A stretch of 51,170 bases of DNA from Streptomyces curacoi (lineage in GTDB: Bacteria > Actinomycetota > Actinomycetes > Streptomycetales > Streptomycetaceae): assembly GCF_001513975.1 (NCBI RefSeq), contig NZ_KQ948000.1:1-51170 (forward strand), in the 5' to 3' direction. The notes under the pieces were generated by a model. That model did no database searches, was not told where the DNA came from, and was given only the letters and a program-made list of their open reading frames with translations. Positions within the stretch are counted from its first letter, which is position 1, and every line of letters starts with the position of its first letter. The position numbers and the translations under genes were made by a program. This document shows, one piece after another, positions 17,023 to 26,022 of this stretch.

Positions 17023-17036
17023 GTCTAGATCTAGAC
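17023..17036. promoter_or_regulatory. perfect palindrome, candidate operator of the YheO-like regulator
   Basis: GTCTAGATCTAGAC reads the same on both strands. It is AT-rich for this genome and sits 31-44 bases upstream of the regulator start, where self-regulation would be expected. Binding is inferred, not shown. Confidence 0.5.
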
Positions 17037-17160
17037 AGAAAGGCTAAGCACGGCCGCCGCCGCTTGTCCAGCCGATCACCCCACCCCAAGCAGGAGTGTG
17101 CGTACAGCGGGAGCTCAGAGCGTACGTTCGCACACTCCGGGGTCTACGCTCGTACGCATG

Positions 17161-17560
17161 TCGACCGACTACTTCACGGACGACCCCCGCTCCAACCTGG
17201 AACGCATACTCGCGGGCGACCTCTACATCGCAGACGATCCCGAGATCGCCCGCCGCCAGCAACGGGCCGTCCGGCTGGCCGCCAACTATCAGGCCGCCTA
17301 CGCCGAGGACGTCGACGCCGCCCGGCCGCTCCTCGCCGAACTGCTCGGCTCGTTGGGCGACGAGGCGCATGTGCGGCCCGCCCCTGTACGTCGACTACGG
17401 CAGCAACATCACGATCGGCGCGCGCACCTTCGTCAACTACAACCCCACCGCACTGGACGTCGCGGCCATCGCCATCGGTGACAACTGCGTCATCGGTGCG
17501 GGCGCCGTCGTCACCAAGGACGTCCCCGCGAACGTCGTCGCGGTCGGGAATCCGGCCCGG
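17161..17560 (+). pseudogene. broken maltose/sugar O-acetyltransferase
   Basis: A remnant of a maltose O-acetyltransferase. The N-terminal MAC domain is clear (MSTDYFTDDPRSNLERILAG), then the frame breaks near 17375 where one extra C appears. It resumes in another frame as PLYVDYGSNITIGARTFVNY. The hexapeptide-repeat domain is also shortened: TALDVAAIAIGDNC runs straight into VIGAGAVVTKDVPANVVAVG, which skips roughly 45 residues present in intact relatives. The 3' end is fused at about 17560 to a piece of a TetR gene. The gene cannot make an active enzyme. Confidence 0.8.
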
Positions 17561-17856
17561 TCGACCGCGACGAGGCCAGGACCGCGGTGGCCGACCTCAT
17601 CCACGCACTGCCCGAGGGGAGCCAGCGCGACCTCATCCTCACCCAGGAGCTCTACACCGTCACCGCCCGCCGACCCGCCTACCGGGAACTCACCCAGGAA
17701 TGGACGGCTCGCAGCCGCACGCACCTGGAGAAGCATTTCGACCCCGCCACCGCCCGCCAACTGGACGCTCTCATCGAGGCCCTGACACTGCACCGCGCCC
17801 TGGCCCAGGAACCCCACGACCGCGCCCTCACCCTGGACGCCGTCACCCGCATCACC
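17560..17856 (+). pseudogene. C-terminal fragment of a TetR-family regulator
   Basis: In the frame starting at 17560 the DNA encodes the ligand-binding half of a TetR-type regulator (VDRDEARTAVADLIHALPEG, then LTQELYTVTARRPAYREL and HFDPATARQLDALIEALTLH). No DNA-binding helix-turn-helix precedes it; the upstream side joins the acetyltransferase remnant. The fragment ends near 17856 at the 3' end of the convergent glycosidase-like gene. It is a deletion scar, not a functional gene. Confidence 0.72.
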
Positions 17857-18913
17857 GCCACTGGCCGGCGCGACCACCAGGGCGCGTTCCGGAGCCGCGG
17901 TAGTAGTCGGCGACGGCGGTGAAGGCGGCCTTGGGTTCCCAGGGCATGTCGGGGTAGGTGGCTCCGAGGCGGTCCTCCAGGACTCTGACGATGCCGTAAC
18001 TGGCCAGGTCCAGGTCGTCGCGGGGGTCGCCGTCGGGGCGGTGCAGGTGGTCGTAGAGCGCGAAGGTGAACACGAAGGTGCTGTCGATGCCTCCGGCGTC
18101 GAACGCCTCCAGCAACTCCCGCAGATACGCGGCCTGACCGGCCTCGTCACGAACGTACTCCCCGTTCAACCGGAGAGGCGCCCGGGTCTCCTTGTCGTAC
18201 TCCACGATCTCCAGACCGCGAGCGCCCCTGTCACCCGCCCCCTGATAGCCCGCTGCGCCGAACTCGGTGATCGCGACCGGCTTTCCCTGCGCGACGAGAT
18301 GGTGGATGCCTTCGATGAACCGGTCGGCGATCTCGGCCGACCGGTAGAGATCCATGGACACGATGTCGAAGGGGGTCCAGTCGACGCGTTCAAGGGGTAC
18401 GGCGGCGTAGGTCACTTTGCCGCCGAAGTGCTCGCGGACGAGTGCCGCGGCCTTGCCGAGGAAGTCGTTGACGCGTGCGGAGACCTCGCCGATGTGCTCG
18501 CGCACGCGAGAGGGGTCGCTCAATAACGCGACCCGCTCGTCTGCGCTGTCGCCGGGCAGGAACCCCTTGTTCATCAGGCTCAGTTCGGCGCCGGTGACGA
18601 ACACGACCTCGGCTCCCTGCCGTCTGAGCCGCTCCGCACGCTCGGCGCAGTCGGCGAACAGCGACAGCATCTCGTCGGCGGTCAGTTCCAGCGGGTAGGG
18701 GGAGAACCAGACCTCGAGGCCGAGGTCGGCGGCATGGGCCGCCGCGAGCTCCATCCGTTCCGGATCGCCGCCCATGACGCGGACCGCGTTGCAGTGCAGG
18801 TCGTCACGGATGATGCCCAGCTCGCGCCTGACTGTGTCCGCGTCGAAGCGCTGACGGCTGATCGCTCCCTTGACCATGAAGCCGGTGTCGTAGCTGATGC
18901 CTCTGGCTCGCAT
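17852..18913 (-). CDS. glycosidase-like TIM-barrel protein (often named abortive infection protein)
   Basis: A 353-residue protein resembling glycoside-hydrolase TIM barrels. The strands and acidic residues expected of the fold are visible in RGISYDTGF, CNAVRVMGGDPERME, VVFVTGAELSLMNKGF, DIVSMDLYR and KPVAITEFGAAGYQGAGD, where the Glu of TEFG is a candidate catalytic residue. No signal peptide is present, so it should be cytoplasmic. Start at ATG 18913, the residue just before the conserved RGISYDTG. The last dozen codons and the stop lie in the TetR fragment, so the native C terminus has probably been replaced. It is divergent from a TetR gene across 115 bases and is its likely target. The name abortive infection protein is database habit and has no visible support here. 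Confidence 0.7.
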   Translation of the reverse strand: MRARGISYDTGFMVKGAISRQRFDADTVRRELGIIRDDLHCNAVRVMGGDPERMELAAAHAADLGLEVWFSPYPLELTADEMLSLFADCAERAERLRRQGAEVVFVTGAELSLMNKGFLPGDSADERVALLSDPSRVREHIGEVSARVNDFLGKAAALVREHFGGKVTYAAVPLERVDWTPFDIVSMDLYRSAEIADRFIEGIHHLVAQGKPVAITEFGAAGYQGAGDRGARGLEIVEYDKETRAPLRLNGEYVRDEAGQAAYLRELLEAFDAGGIDSTFVFTFALYDHLHRPDGDPRDDLDLASYGIVRVLEDRLGATYPDMPWEPKAAFTAVADYYRGSGTRPGGRAGQWR

Positions 18914-19028
18914 GTGTCGGATCCCCCCAGGAGCAGGCTTACGATACGTGCCGTACCTTAATTTCCGTGACTCGCCGGGCACAACCAGAATGGGAAGGCA
19001 CGGTCGGTACCGATTGCGAGAAGGAGTC

Positions 19029-19649
19029 ATGGCGGAGGATCCAAGGGGACGGTCAGGTTCCGGGCAGACGCGGCGACGCGGAGCCGCTTTGGAGGAGGCG
19101 ATCCTGCGCGCCGCGGTGGACGAACTCACCGAGTCCGGATACGCGGGGTTGACTATGGACAAGGTCGCCACCCGCGCCGGCACCAACAAGAACGCCGTCT
19201 ACCGCCGCTGGCCGAACCGGCTCACGCTCGGCATCGCCGCCTATCGGCAGCTGGCAACGGCGGTCCAGCCCCCCGACACCGGAACTCTGCGCGGCGACGT
19301 CCTGGAGTGGCTGCGTCAGGCGAACCGCTACTGGAGCTCGCCCCTCGGTGCGATTCTGCGCGAACTGCTCTCTGCCGCCGGCGGCGCACCGGAACTGCTG
19401 GCGCAGTTGCAAGAACAGTCCGGGGACACCGCGGTCGGCCCCTGGTTGACCATCCTGGGGCGCGCGGTCGCGCGCGGTGAAGCTTCCCCCGAGGCGCTCC
19501 ATCCCCGGGTCGCGACCGTCGCCATGGTCCTGCTGCGCAACGAGTTCGTCCTGCGCGGCGTTCCTACCGCACCCGATGACGTCCTCGTCGAGATCGTCGA
19601 CGAGGTGTACCTGCCGCTGGTTCGCGGTCGAGGCGCGCCTCCGGCCTGA
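19029..19649 (+). CDS. TetR/AcrR-family regulator
   Basis: A 206-residue TetR-type repressor. The helix-turn-helix is clear at about residues 20-66 (LEEAILRAAVDELTESGYAG, VATRAGTNKNAVYRRWPNR). The C-terminal ligand domain is of the TetR_C type. ATG 19029 follows AGAAGGAG closely. The gene is divergent from the glycosidase-like gene and probably controls it and itself. The shared region holds a 10-bp palindrome (TCGGTACCGA, 19004-19013) and a TACG-N3-CGTA element (about 18950) that could be operator sites. Confidence 0.88.
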   Translation: MAEDPRGRSGSGQTRRRGAALEEAILRAAVDELTESGYAGLTMDKVATRAGTNKNAVYRRWPNRLTLGIAAYRQLATAVQPPDTGTLRGDVLEWLRQANRYWSSPLGAILRELLSAAGGAPELLAQLQEQSGDTAVGPWLTILGRAVARGEASPEALHPRVATVAMVLLRNEFVLRGVPTAPDDVLVEIVDEVYLPLVRGRGAPPA

Positions 19650-19697
19650 GGCGTTCGGAGGGCGCTCCGCTTCAGTCGCGATCCGGCCGGGACATCA

Positions 19698-19728
19698 CCG
19701 GCAGGGCCGTCGGACAGCGCCCTGCCGG
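19698..19728. terminator. bidirectional terminator between TetR and P450 genes
   Basis: CCGGCAGGG at 19698-19706 pairs perfectly with CCCTGCCGG at 19720-19728. It lies between two convergent genes that end at 19649 and 19741. Confidence 0.7.
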
Positions 19729-19740
19729 GCCACGGCCGGT

Positions 19741-21108
19741 TCAGGCAGATGTCTCCTGCTTGAGGCCTGTTCGGGGGCGGATGGCCATCCGCAGGGTGCG
19801 GGGCCGTACGGTGGCCCGGGCCACGGGTTGGACCACCTGTCCCGCGTCGAGTTCCAGCCGTACCGCCCGCGTGATCGTCGCGATCGCCGTGATCAGTTCG
19901 GCGAGGGCAAAGCGGTCCCCGATGCACTTGTGCTTGCCGTCCCCGAACGGCAGGAACGCGCCCAGCGGGGACGCCTGGGCATCGTCTTGCCACCGGTCCG
20001 GGTCGAAGGTGAGCGGATCGGGAAAGAGCTTGGGGTCGCGGTGCAGGGCGTGCTGGCAGTAGGCCAGTTCGGTGCCTGCGGGGAGGGTCCACTCGCCGAG
20101 TCGGGTCTCGGTCGTCGTGCGGCGGGTGACGAGCCAGCCAGTGTGGTGCAGCCTCAGGGTCTCGGTGATCACTCGGTTCAGGTACGGCAGGCGGGTGAGA
20201 TCGTCGAAGGTGACGGGCCGCTCGCCGAGCACCTCGTCGAGCTCGGCCAGGACGCGGGCCTCGATGTCCGGGTGACGGGCGAGTTCATACAGGATCCAGG
20301 ACAGCATCGAAGCGGTGGTCTCGGTGCCGGCGACGGCCAGGGTGAGGATCTCGGAGCAGATCTGGTGCCCGGTCAGCGGCTCGCCGGTCTCCTCGTCCAC
20401 GGCGCGCAGCAGCATGGACAGCATGTCCCCGGTGTCGTGCCCGGAGGCCTGCAGTTCGTCGACGGCGGTGTTGATGGTGGCGCGTACGGCGGCGCGGGCC
20501 CGGTCGAAGCGGCGGTTGAAGGGCAGCGGCAGTCTCTCGACCCAGTCGGGCAGCATGATGCGGGCGCCGACGCCGTTCATCACCACCGACAGGTCGCTGC
20601 GCAACTGGCGGAAGGTTGCCTCGTCCAGGCTGCCCGAGAACACCGTCTTCGCGAGCATGTTGAGGCTGAGCTGAACCATCGCCTCACGGACGTCCAGGAC
20701 TTGGCCGGGCTTCCAGGCGGCGACGGCCGCTCTCACCTCGGCGCGCATGATGTCGACGTACCGAGCGGTCTCGGTGTGGGCGAAGGCCGGCTGGAGCTGG
20801 CGACGCTTGCGTACGTGGGTGCGGCCGGCGGCGGTGACCACACTGTCGCCCAGTAACTGGCCCATCTTGTCGAAGAACCGGCCCTTGTCGAGGGTCGGCG
20901 CGAGGGCCTTCAGCATCTGGTGGATCAGGGTGGGGTCCTGGACCACGACGGTCCGCGTGCCGGGCTGCAGGACGATCTCTATCAGCGGCTCCCCCGTCTC
21001 GCGCAGTGACGCGATGAAACCGAGGTTGTCGCGCATCTTCAGAGCGTGTCCAAGGAGCGGGAACGATCCTGCGGCCCGCGGTATGGGGGGAGGCGCAGTG
21101 AGCGTCAC
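19741..21108 (-). CDS. cytochrome P450
   Basis: A 455-residue soluble P450 of the bacterial class that resembles pentalenene oxygenase and related terpene oxidases. Landmarks are the I-helix AGTETTAS, the K-helix ExxR motif in TETLRLHH, and the heme loop FGDGKHKCIGDRFALAE with the ligand Cys near residue 392. It starts with a proline-rich segment (PPPIPRAAGSFPLLGHALKM) typical of this group. GTG 21108 has AAGGG about seven bases upstream. No terpene synthase, ferredoxin or reductase gene is adjacent, so redox partners must be encoded elsewhere and the substrate is unknown. Confidence 0.92.
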   Translation of the reverse strand: MTLTAPPPIPRAAGSFPLLGHALKMRDNLGFIASLRETGEPLIEIVLQPGTRTVVVQDPTLIHQMLKALAPTLDKGRFFDKMGQLLGDSVVTAAGRTHVRKRRQLQPAFAHTETARYVDIMRAEVRAAVAAWKPGQVLDVREAMVQLSLNMLAKTVFSGSLDEATFRQLRSDLSVVMNGVGARIMLPDWVERLPLPFNRRFDRARAAVRATINTAVDELQASGHDTGDMLSMLLRAVDEETGEPLTGHQICSEILTLAVAGTETTASMLSWILYELARHPDIEARVLAELDEVLGERPVTFDDLTRLPYLNRVITETLRLHHTGWLVTRRTTTETRLGEWTLPAGTELAYCQHALHRDPKLFPDPLTFDPDRWQDDAQASPLGAFLPFGDGKHKCIGDRFALAELITAIATITRAVRLELDAGQVVQPVARATVRPRTLRMAIRPRTGLKQETSA

Positions 21109-21315
21109 GGGTCATCCCTTCACGGCGATCATGGGCTCCCTATGACTTCCCTGCTCCTTTCCCGAGGCAATACACGCGTGAACGTGTCCTACGCCACGTG
21201 GAACGGGAGGCGCAGCGCTGTCTGCCGGCCGACGATGCCGCCGTAGCGCCGCCGGCCGCCCGTACGGAACCGCCGGATCACCCCGTCGACCTGCTCCCCC
21301 GACATCGTCGGCCGG

Positions 21316-22578
21316 TCAGCTCCGGTACACGAGCCGACGCAGGACTGTCTCGACCGGCCCGCGTCGCCCGGCCCGCTCCAGGGCGTATGACCCGGCCACC
21401 GTAACCAGCCAGACTCCGACCGCGAAGACCGCCATGGTGGCGCTGGTCAGATGCTCGCCGAGGCCGAGGCCCCAGGCCGCGAGCAGCGGGGAGAAGATCA
21501 GGGAGTGGGCGAGGTAGCAGGACAGCGACCGCTTGCCGACCGCTGAGACCGCGACGACGGCCGTCGCGCCCCGCCGGCCGGGCCGGTGGGTCCACCAGTG
21601 CGCGAACAGTGCGACGGCGGCGACATAGCCGATCCCGGCGGCGTTCCCGGTGACATCCCGCAGGATGGTGAGCGCCCCCTCCTCGCTCTGCGCGTCGTCC
21701 GGTACGTCGAGCGCGCCGACGTGGGCGAGCGCGGCGGGCAGTCCGCCGAGCCAGCCGACGGCGATGCCGCTGACCGCGGTGCGGCGCAGCAGGCGCAGAT
21801 GGCGTCCGGGCTCCTCCAGGATGCGCCGGCGCGCCGCCCAGAAGCCGAGCAGGAACACCACGTAGCCACCGCCGACGAGGGCGAACGGGGCACCGACGAA
21901 GGTGATGAACAAGCCGGTCGTCAGCCGGGTGCCGAGCGCCGCGAGCGCGCTCTCCTCGCCCGACGCGTACGCCTCGAAGCCCGCCTCCGCTCCGGAGTCC
22001 CCCAGGGATCCCAACTCGCCGCGGAGCAAGGCGATCACGACCGGCAGCGAGGAGAACAACACCAACTGTGCCGCCGCTGTGCCGATCCACCACTTCAACG
22101 CACGCTCACTGCGCCTGACGAAGAGCCAGCCGAGGAGAAGGCTCAGCAGCCCGTAGTAGCCGACGATGTCGCCGGCCATCAGCAGGGTGGCGTGCGACAG
22201 GCCGATGACGATCAGCCAGAGGCTGCGCCTGCGCAGGATCCGCACGGCGGCGCGCCCGGAGGTCCCGGCCTCGGTCTGGCGCAGGTAGAGCTGCATCATG
22301 CCGTAGCCGAAGAGGAACGCGAAGAGCGGATAGACCCGTAGATCCAGCACGGTGATCATGGTGAACTGGACCGCACGGTCGGCCCATCCACCGTCGACCG
22401 GCTGCCACCCCGAGGGGCCGTGCCGAGCCGCCCAGAGGTGGAAGGCCGTGTTGGACAGGACGATCAGCAACAGCATCATCCCGCGCGCGAGGTCGGGCGC
22501 CAGCGCCCGCTCCTCACCCCGTACGGGCCCGCGCGGCAGTGGCACACTCTTGGCGTTCTCGGCATCGGTCGTCGTCAC
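21316..22578 (-). CDS. DUF418 membrane protein
   Basis: A 420-residue integral membrane protein with about ten hydrophobic segments. Typical DUF418 phrases are APDLARGMMLLLIVLSNTAF near the N terminus and, in the C-terminal domain, VGKRSLSCYLAHSLIFSPLL. The family is related to acyltransferase-3 type membrane proteins, and its biochemical role is unknown. It sits alone, with 207 bases to the P450 gene start on the same strand. Confidence 0.88.
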   Translation of the reverse strand: MTTTDAENAKSVPLPRGPVRGEERALAPDLARGMMLLLIVLSNTAFHLWAARHGPSGWQPVDGGWADRAVQFTMITVLDLRVYPLFAFLFGYGMMQLYLRQTEAGTSGRAAVRILRRRSLWLIVIGLSHATLLMAGDIVGYYGLLSLLLGWLFVRRSERALKWWIGTAAAQLVLFSSLPVVIALLRGELGSLGDSGAEAGFEAYASGEESALAALGTRLTTGLFITFVGAPFALVGGGYVVFLLGFWAARRRILEEPGRHLRLLRRTAVSGIAVGWLGGLPAALAHVGALDVPDDAQSEEGALTILRDVTGNAAGIGYVAAVALFAHWWTHRPGRRGATAVVAVSAVGKRSLSCYLAHSLIFSPLLAAWGLGLGEHLTSATMAVFAVGVWLVTVAGSYALERAGRRGPVETVLRRLVYRS

Positions 22579-22714
22579 ACGGCCACGCTAGGAAGGCGTC
22601 CGGTGCCTGGAAATCCGTCCTCGGTCGCGCTGCGGTCGACGAAAGTATGCCGTCCGGGCGGGCTGGACGGAAGAAAGATCTTTTTTGGCCGCCAGTGCGG
22701 TGAGATCGGCCAAG

Positions 22715-22897
22715 TCACCACGGCTTCGCCTGTGGTCTGTGGTCTGTGGCCAACAGGCCTGGGGTGAGAAGCTGTGTCACATCCTCTTTCTGCAGGTCAT
22801 GGCGCACTTCCTCTCTGGAGTCGGGCCGACGGTCATGGTCGGCCCATCGTGCAGCCATCTCGGTTCGGTTGGCGTAACCAAGCTTGGCGAGGATGCT
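22715..22897 (-). pseudogene. remnant of a LuxR-type HTH C terminus
   Basis: On the minus strand the phrase SILAKLGYANRTEMAARW matches the last helix of LuxR-family DNA-binding domains. No start, receiver or complete helix-turn-helix is present upstream, and the frame runs on to a stop at 22715 through unrelated residues. The gap from 22579 to 22975 otherwise holds nothing recognised. Confidence 0.5.
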
Positions 22898-22975
22898 GCC
22901 CGGACGGCACAGGGTGACCCGTGCACCGGGTAGACGTGTACCACCAGCAGACGAAGACCTGCTTGAGGCCGGGTT

Positions 22976-23599
22976 TCAGTGGTGCGGACTGTCCCCGAAA
23001 GCCGTCACCGTCAGAAAGCGGATCGGCAGTTCGACCAGGCGCTCGGGGCCGTGCGGGGCCTCGCCGTCGAACTGCAGGGCGTCCCCGGCCCGCAACGTGT
23101 AGCTGGACTTGCCGTGGCCGTAGACCATGACGCCCTCCAGCATGTAGATGATCTCGGTGCCGGCGTGCTGGAAGAGCGGGAAGATCTCGCTGGACTCGGT
23201 GAGGGTCACCAGCAGGGCGTCCATGCGCTTGTGGGCGCCCCGCAGTGAGCCGAGCTGGGCGTACTCGTGGCCGACGCGTGTGCCGCGCCGCACGATCCGG
23301 GCGCCGTGTCCGGCGGGGACGAAGACGGCCTCGCGTTCGTCGTCCATGCCGCGGAACAGGGCGGTGACCGGGACGCCCAGGCCCCGTGCGAGGCGGGAGA
23401 GCGTGGTGAGGCTGCACGCGGTCTGGGCGTTCTCGATCTTCGACAGCATGGCCTTGGAGATGCCGACCCGCTGCGCCATCTCGCCGACCGACATCCCCGC
23501 CGCCTGCCGGTACTCGCGGGCCCGGATCGCGATGACGCGCTCCAACGCCTTGTCGTCGGAGTCTCGGGGGTCCGCTGCGGGTTCGGGGTGCTCGGTCAC
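22976..23599 (-). CDS. XRE-cupin transcriptional regulator
   Basis: A 207-residue regulator with an N-terminal XRE helix-turn-helix (about 20-78: REYRQAAGMSVGEMAQRVGI, SKAMLSKIENAQTACSLTTL) and a C-terminal cupin sensor domain (about 125-200: HAGTEIIYMLEGVMVYGHG, LRAGDALQFDGEAPHGPE). Such regulators often sense small ligands of the pathway they control, here amine metabolism. It is the last gene of the minus-strand operon starting with the glutamine-synthetase-like gene, nine bases after the oxidase gene. Confidence 0.92.
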   Translation of the reverse strand: MTEHPEPAADPRDSDDKALERVIAIRAREYRQAAGMSVGEMAQRVGISKAMLSKIENAQTACSLTTLSRLARGLGVPVTALFRGMDDEREAVFVPAGHGARIVRRGTRVGHEYAQLGSLRGAHKRMDALLVTLTESSEIFPLFQHAGTEIIYMLEGVMVYGHGKSSYTLRAGDALQFDGEAPHGPERLVELPIRFLTVTAFGDSPHH

Positions 23600-23608
23600 C
23601 GCGGCATC

Positions 23609-24694
23609 CTAGCCCGCGCGGTCGAGGCGGAACCGGGGATGGGGCTCGGCCCGTCCCGTGGCGAGGGCGGCGGCCATCGCCCCGATGAGCGGGGCGAACT
23701 TGGCTCCGTGGCCGGAGCACGGGGAGACGATGACCAGAGGGCCGTGGCGGTCGAGGACGAAGTCCTCGTCGGGAGTGGTGGTATAGAGGCAGGTCGCTTC
23801 GGCCACCGGGTCGGGATCCAGGCCCGGGAGCCGGTCGCGGACGAAGTCGCTCACCCGCGTGCGCGACGACGGGTCCACGATCCCGGTGCGGGTGCGGGCG
23901 GTGGTGGGGGTGCCCCGGTCGTGCTCGGCGACCTTGACCGCGGGGAGCGGGCCGCCGTCGGCGCCGGAGGGAAGTCCGTAGACCTGCGCCGACCCGTCCT
24001 TGCAGACCAGGATCGGCCACCGCACGTGCGGCTCCCGCTGCGGGAAGTGGAAGACCTGTTGCTGGGTGACCCGCAACGGGGGCAGGGGGACGGGCAGTGG
24101 GAGGTCGGGCAGCCAGGGGCCGGCGGCGATCACCACCGTGTCGGCGATCAACTCACGGCCGTCGTCCATATGCACAAGTGCCTTGTCCTGTACGTCGACG
24201 CCCGTGACCCGTACGCCGATCAGCGCGTCCGCGCCGTGCTCGACGGCCCGGCGCACGCACGCCGCGACGGTCTGGTCGGCGTCGATGACACCCGCGTCCG
24301 GGTGGTGGAGCGCCGGGCCGGTGAAGCGGATGTGCGGCCAGCGCTCCGCGGCGGCTTCCGCGCCGAGCAGTTCGTACGGCACTCCGGCCGCGCCCATCAC
24401 GGCGGCCAGCCCCTCCGGGTCGCGCCCCTCCCCCAGGTCGAGACCACCGGTGGTGCGCAGCAAGGGAGTCGAGCTGTCGTCCTCCAGTTCGCGCCACTGA
24501 TCGTACGCCTGCCCGGTCAGTCCGACGTAGAAGGGGTCGGCGTACGCCCGTCGGAAGATCCGGGAGCTGCCGTGCGAACTGCCGTGCCGGTGGCCGATGT
24601 CGTACGCCTCGATCAGCGTGACCTCATGGCCCTGACGTGCGAGCTGCCACGCGGTGGCCGCGCCCATGAGTCCGGCGCCGACGACCGCGATCAC
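23609..24694 (-). CDS. FAD-dependent sarcosine / N-methyl amino acid oxidase
   Basis: A 361-residue monomeric oxidase of the sarcosine oxidase / N-methyltryptophan oxidase family. The N terminus has the FAD-binding motif VVGAGLMGAATAW. The motif GSSHGSSRIFR is typical of the family, and CSGHGAKFAP near residue 327 contains the Cys expected to hold FAD covalently. It should oxidise an N-methyl amino acid to the amino acid, formaldehyde and hydrogen peroxide. Its neighbours predict N-methylglutamate as the natural substrate, in place of the multi-subunit N-methylglutamate dehydrogenase seen in methylotrophs. The start overlaps the stop of the preceding gene by four bases, which indicates coupled expression. 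Confidence 0.88.
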   Translation of the reverse strand: MIAVVGAGLMGAATAWQLARQGHEVTLIEAYDIGHRHGSSHGSSRIFRRAYADPFYVGLTGQAYDQWRELEDDSSTPLLRTTGGLDLGEGRDPEGLAAVMGAAGVPYELLGAEAAAERWPHIRFTGPALHHPDAGVIDADQTVAACVRRAVEHGADALIGVRVTGVDVQDKALVHMDDGRELIADTVVIAAGPWLPDLPLPVPLPPLRVTQQQVFHFPQREPHVRWPILVCKDGSAQVYGLPSGADGGPLPAVKVAEHDRGTPTTARTRTGIVDPSSRTRVSDFVRDRLPGLDPDPVAEATCLYTTTPDEDFVLDRHGPLVIVSPCSGHGAKFAPLIGAMAAALATGRAEPHPRFRLDRAG

Positions 24695-26010
24695 AGGCCC
24701 GCTCCCGGAATCCAGTGGGTGCCCGCGAGCGGGACGCGGGCCATCGCCGCGGACTCGATGGTGAGGGCGACCAGGTCCTCTGGCTCCAGGTGCAGGAGAT
24801 GGGACTTGCCGCAGGCGCGGGCGAGGGTCTGGGCCTCCATGGTCATCACCCGCAGGAAGTTGGCGAGCCGGCGGCCGCCCTCGGCGGGGTCGAGGCGGGC
24901 GGACAGTTCCGCGTCCTGGGTGGAGATGCCGGCCGGGTCGCGGCCGTCCTGGTAGTCGTCGAAGTAGCCTGCGGCCGAGCCGAGTTCGCGGTACTCGGCG
25001 TCGTACTTCGGATGGTTGTCGCCGAGCGCGATCAGCGCGGCCGTGCCGATGGCGACCGCGTCCGCGCCCAGGGCGAGCGCCTTGGCCATGTCGGCACCGC
25101 TACGGATGCCGCCCGAGACGATCAATTGGACCTCGCGGTGGACGCCCAGCTCCTGCAGCGCCTGGACGGCCTGGGGCAGGGCAGCCAGAGTGGGAATGCC
25201 GACGTGCTCGATGAACACGTCCTGGGTGGCGGCCGTACCGCCCTGCATGCCGTCGACGACCACGACGTCGGCGCCCGCGTGCACGGCGAGCTTGACGTCG
25301 TAGTACGTCCGTGTCGCGCCGACCTTCACATAGATCGGCTTCTCCCAGTCGGTGATCTCGCGCAGTTCGAGGATCTTGATGGCGAGGTCGTCGGGGCCGG
25401 TCCAGTCGGGGTGGCGGCAGGCGCTGCGCTGATCGATGCCGACGGGCAGCGTCCGCATGCCGGCGACCCGTTCGGTGATCTTCTGGCCGAGCAGCATGCC
25501 TCCGCCGCCGGGCTTGGCGCCCTGGCCGAGGACGATCTCGATGGCGTCGGCGGCGCGCAGGTCGTCGGGGTTCATGCCGTAGCGGGACGGCAGGTACTGG
25601 TGAACGAGGTGCTTGGAGTGGCCGCGCTCCTCCGGGGTCATGCCGCCGTCGCCGGTGGTCGTCGAGGTGCCGACCTCGCCGGCACCGCGGCCGAGGGCCT
25701 CCTTGGCCTGGGCGGACAGCGCGCCGAAGCTCATGCCGGCGATGGTGACGGGGGTGGCGAGCCGCAGGGGGTGCTTGGCGTGCCGGGTGCCGAGGACGAC
25801 GTCCGTGTCGCAGCGTTCGCGGTAACCCTCCAGCGGATAGCGGGACATGGAGGCACCGAGCAGCAGCAGGTCGTCGAAGTGCGGGAGTTTCCGCTTGGCG
25901 CCCCAGCCGCGGATGTCGTAGACGCCGGTCTCGGCGGCGCGCTGAATGGCGTGGATGGTGGCGCGGTCGAAGGTCGCCGACTCGCGCAGGCCGTGGGTTG
26001 CGGGTTCCAT
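24691..26010 (-). CDS. mgsC: FMN-binding glutamate-synthase-like subunit (GlxD/MgsC-like)
   Basis: A 439-residue protein matching the FMN/Fe-S barrel of the glutamate synthase large subunit. Clear phrases are SFGALSAQAKEALGRGA, TTTGDGGMTPEE, GQGAKPGGGGMLLGQKI and VVVDGMQGGTAATQDVF. As a separate polypeptide it corresponds to GlxD or to MgsC of N-methylglutamate synthase, which joins methylamine (from gamma-glutamylmethylamide) to 2-oxoglutarate-derived carbon. It follows the MgsB-like gene after 12 bases and overlaps the oxidase gene by four. The MgsC name is inferred from gene context; GlxD is an equally valid label. Confidence 0.88.
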   Translation of the reverse strand: MEPATHGLRESATFDRATIHAIQRAAETGVYDIRGWGAKRKLPHFDDLLLLGASMSRYPLEGYRERCDTDVVLGTRHAKHPLRLATPVTIAGMSFGALSAQAKEALGRGAGEVGTSTTTGDGGMTPEERGHSKHLVHQYLPSRYGMNPDDLRAADAIEIVLGQGAKPGGGGMLLGQKITERVAGMRTLPVGIDQRSACRHPDWTGPDDLAIKILELREITDWEKPIYVKVGATRTYYDVKLAVHAGADVVVVDGMQGGTAATQDVFIEHVGIPTLAALPQAVQALQELGVHREVQLIVSGGIRSGADMAKALALGADAVAIGTAALIALGDNHPKYDAEYRELGSAAGYFDDYQDGRDPAGISTQDAELSARLDPAEGGRRLANFLRVMTMEAQTLARACGKSHLLHLEPEDLVALTIESAAMARVPLAGTHWIPGAGL

Positions 26011-26022
26011 GGCTGGACTCCT

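Noticed and set aside
19741..21108. Terpene biosynthesis cluster around the cytochrome P450
   Set aside because: The P450 resembles terpene oxidases, but no terpene synthase or prenyltransferase gene is nearby.
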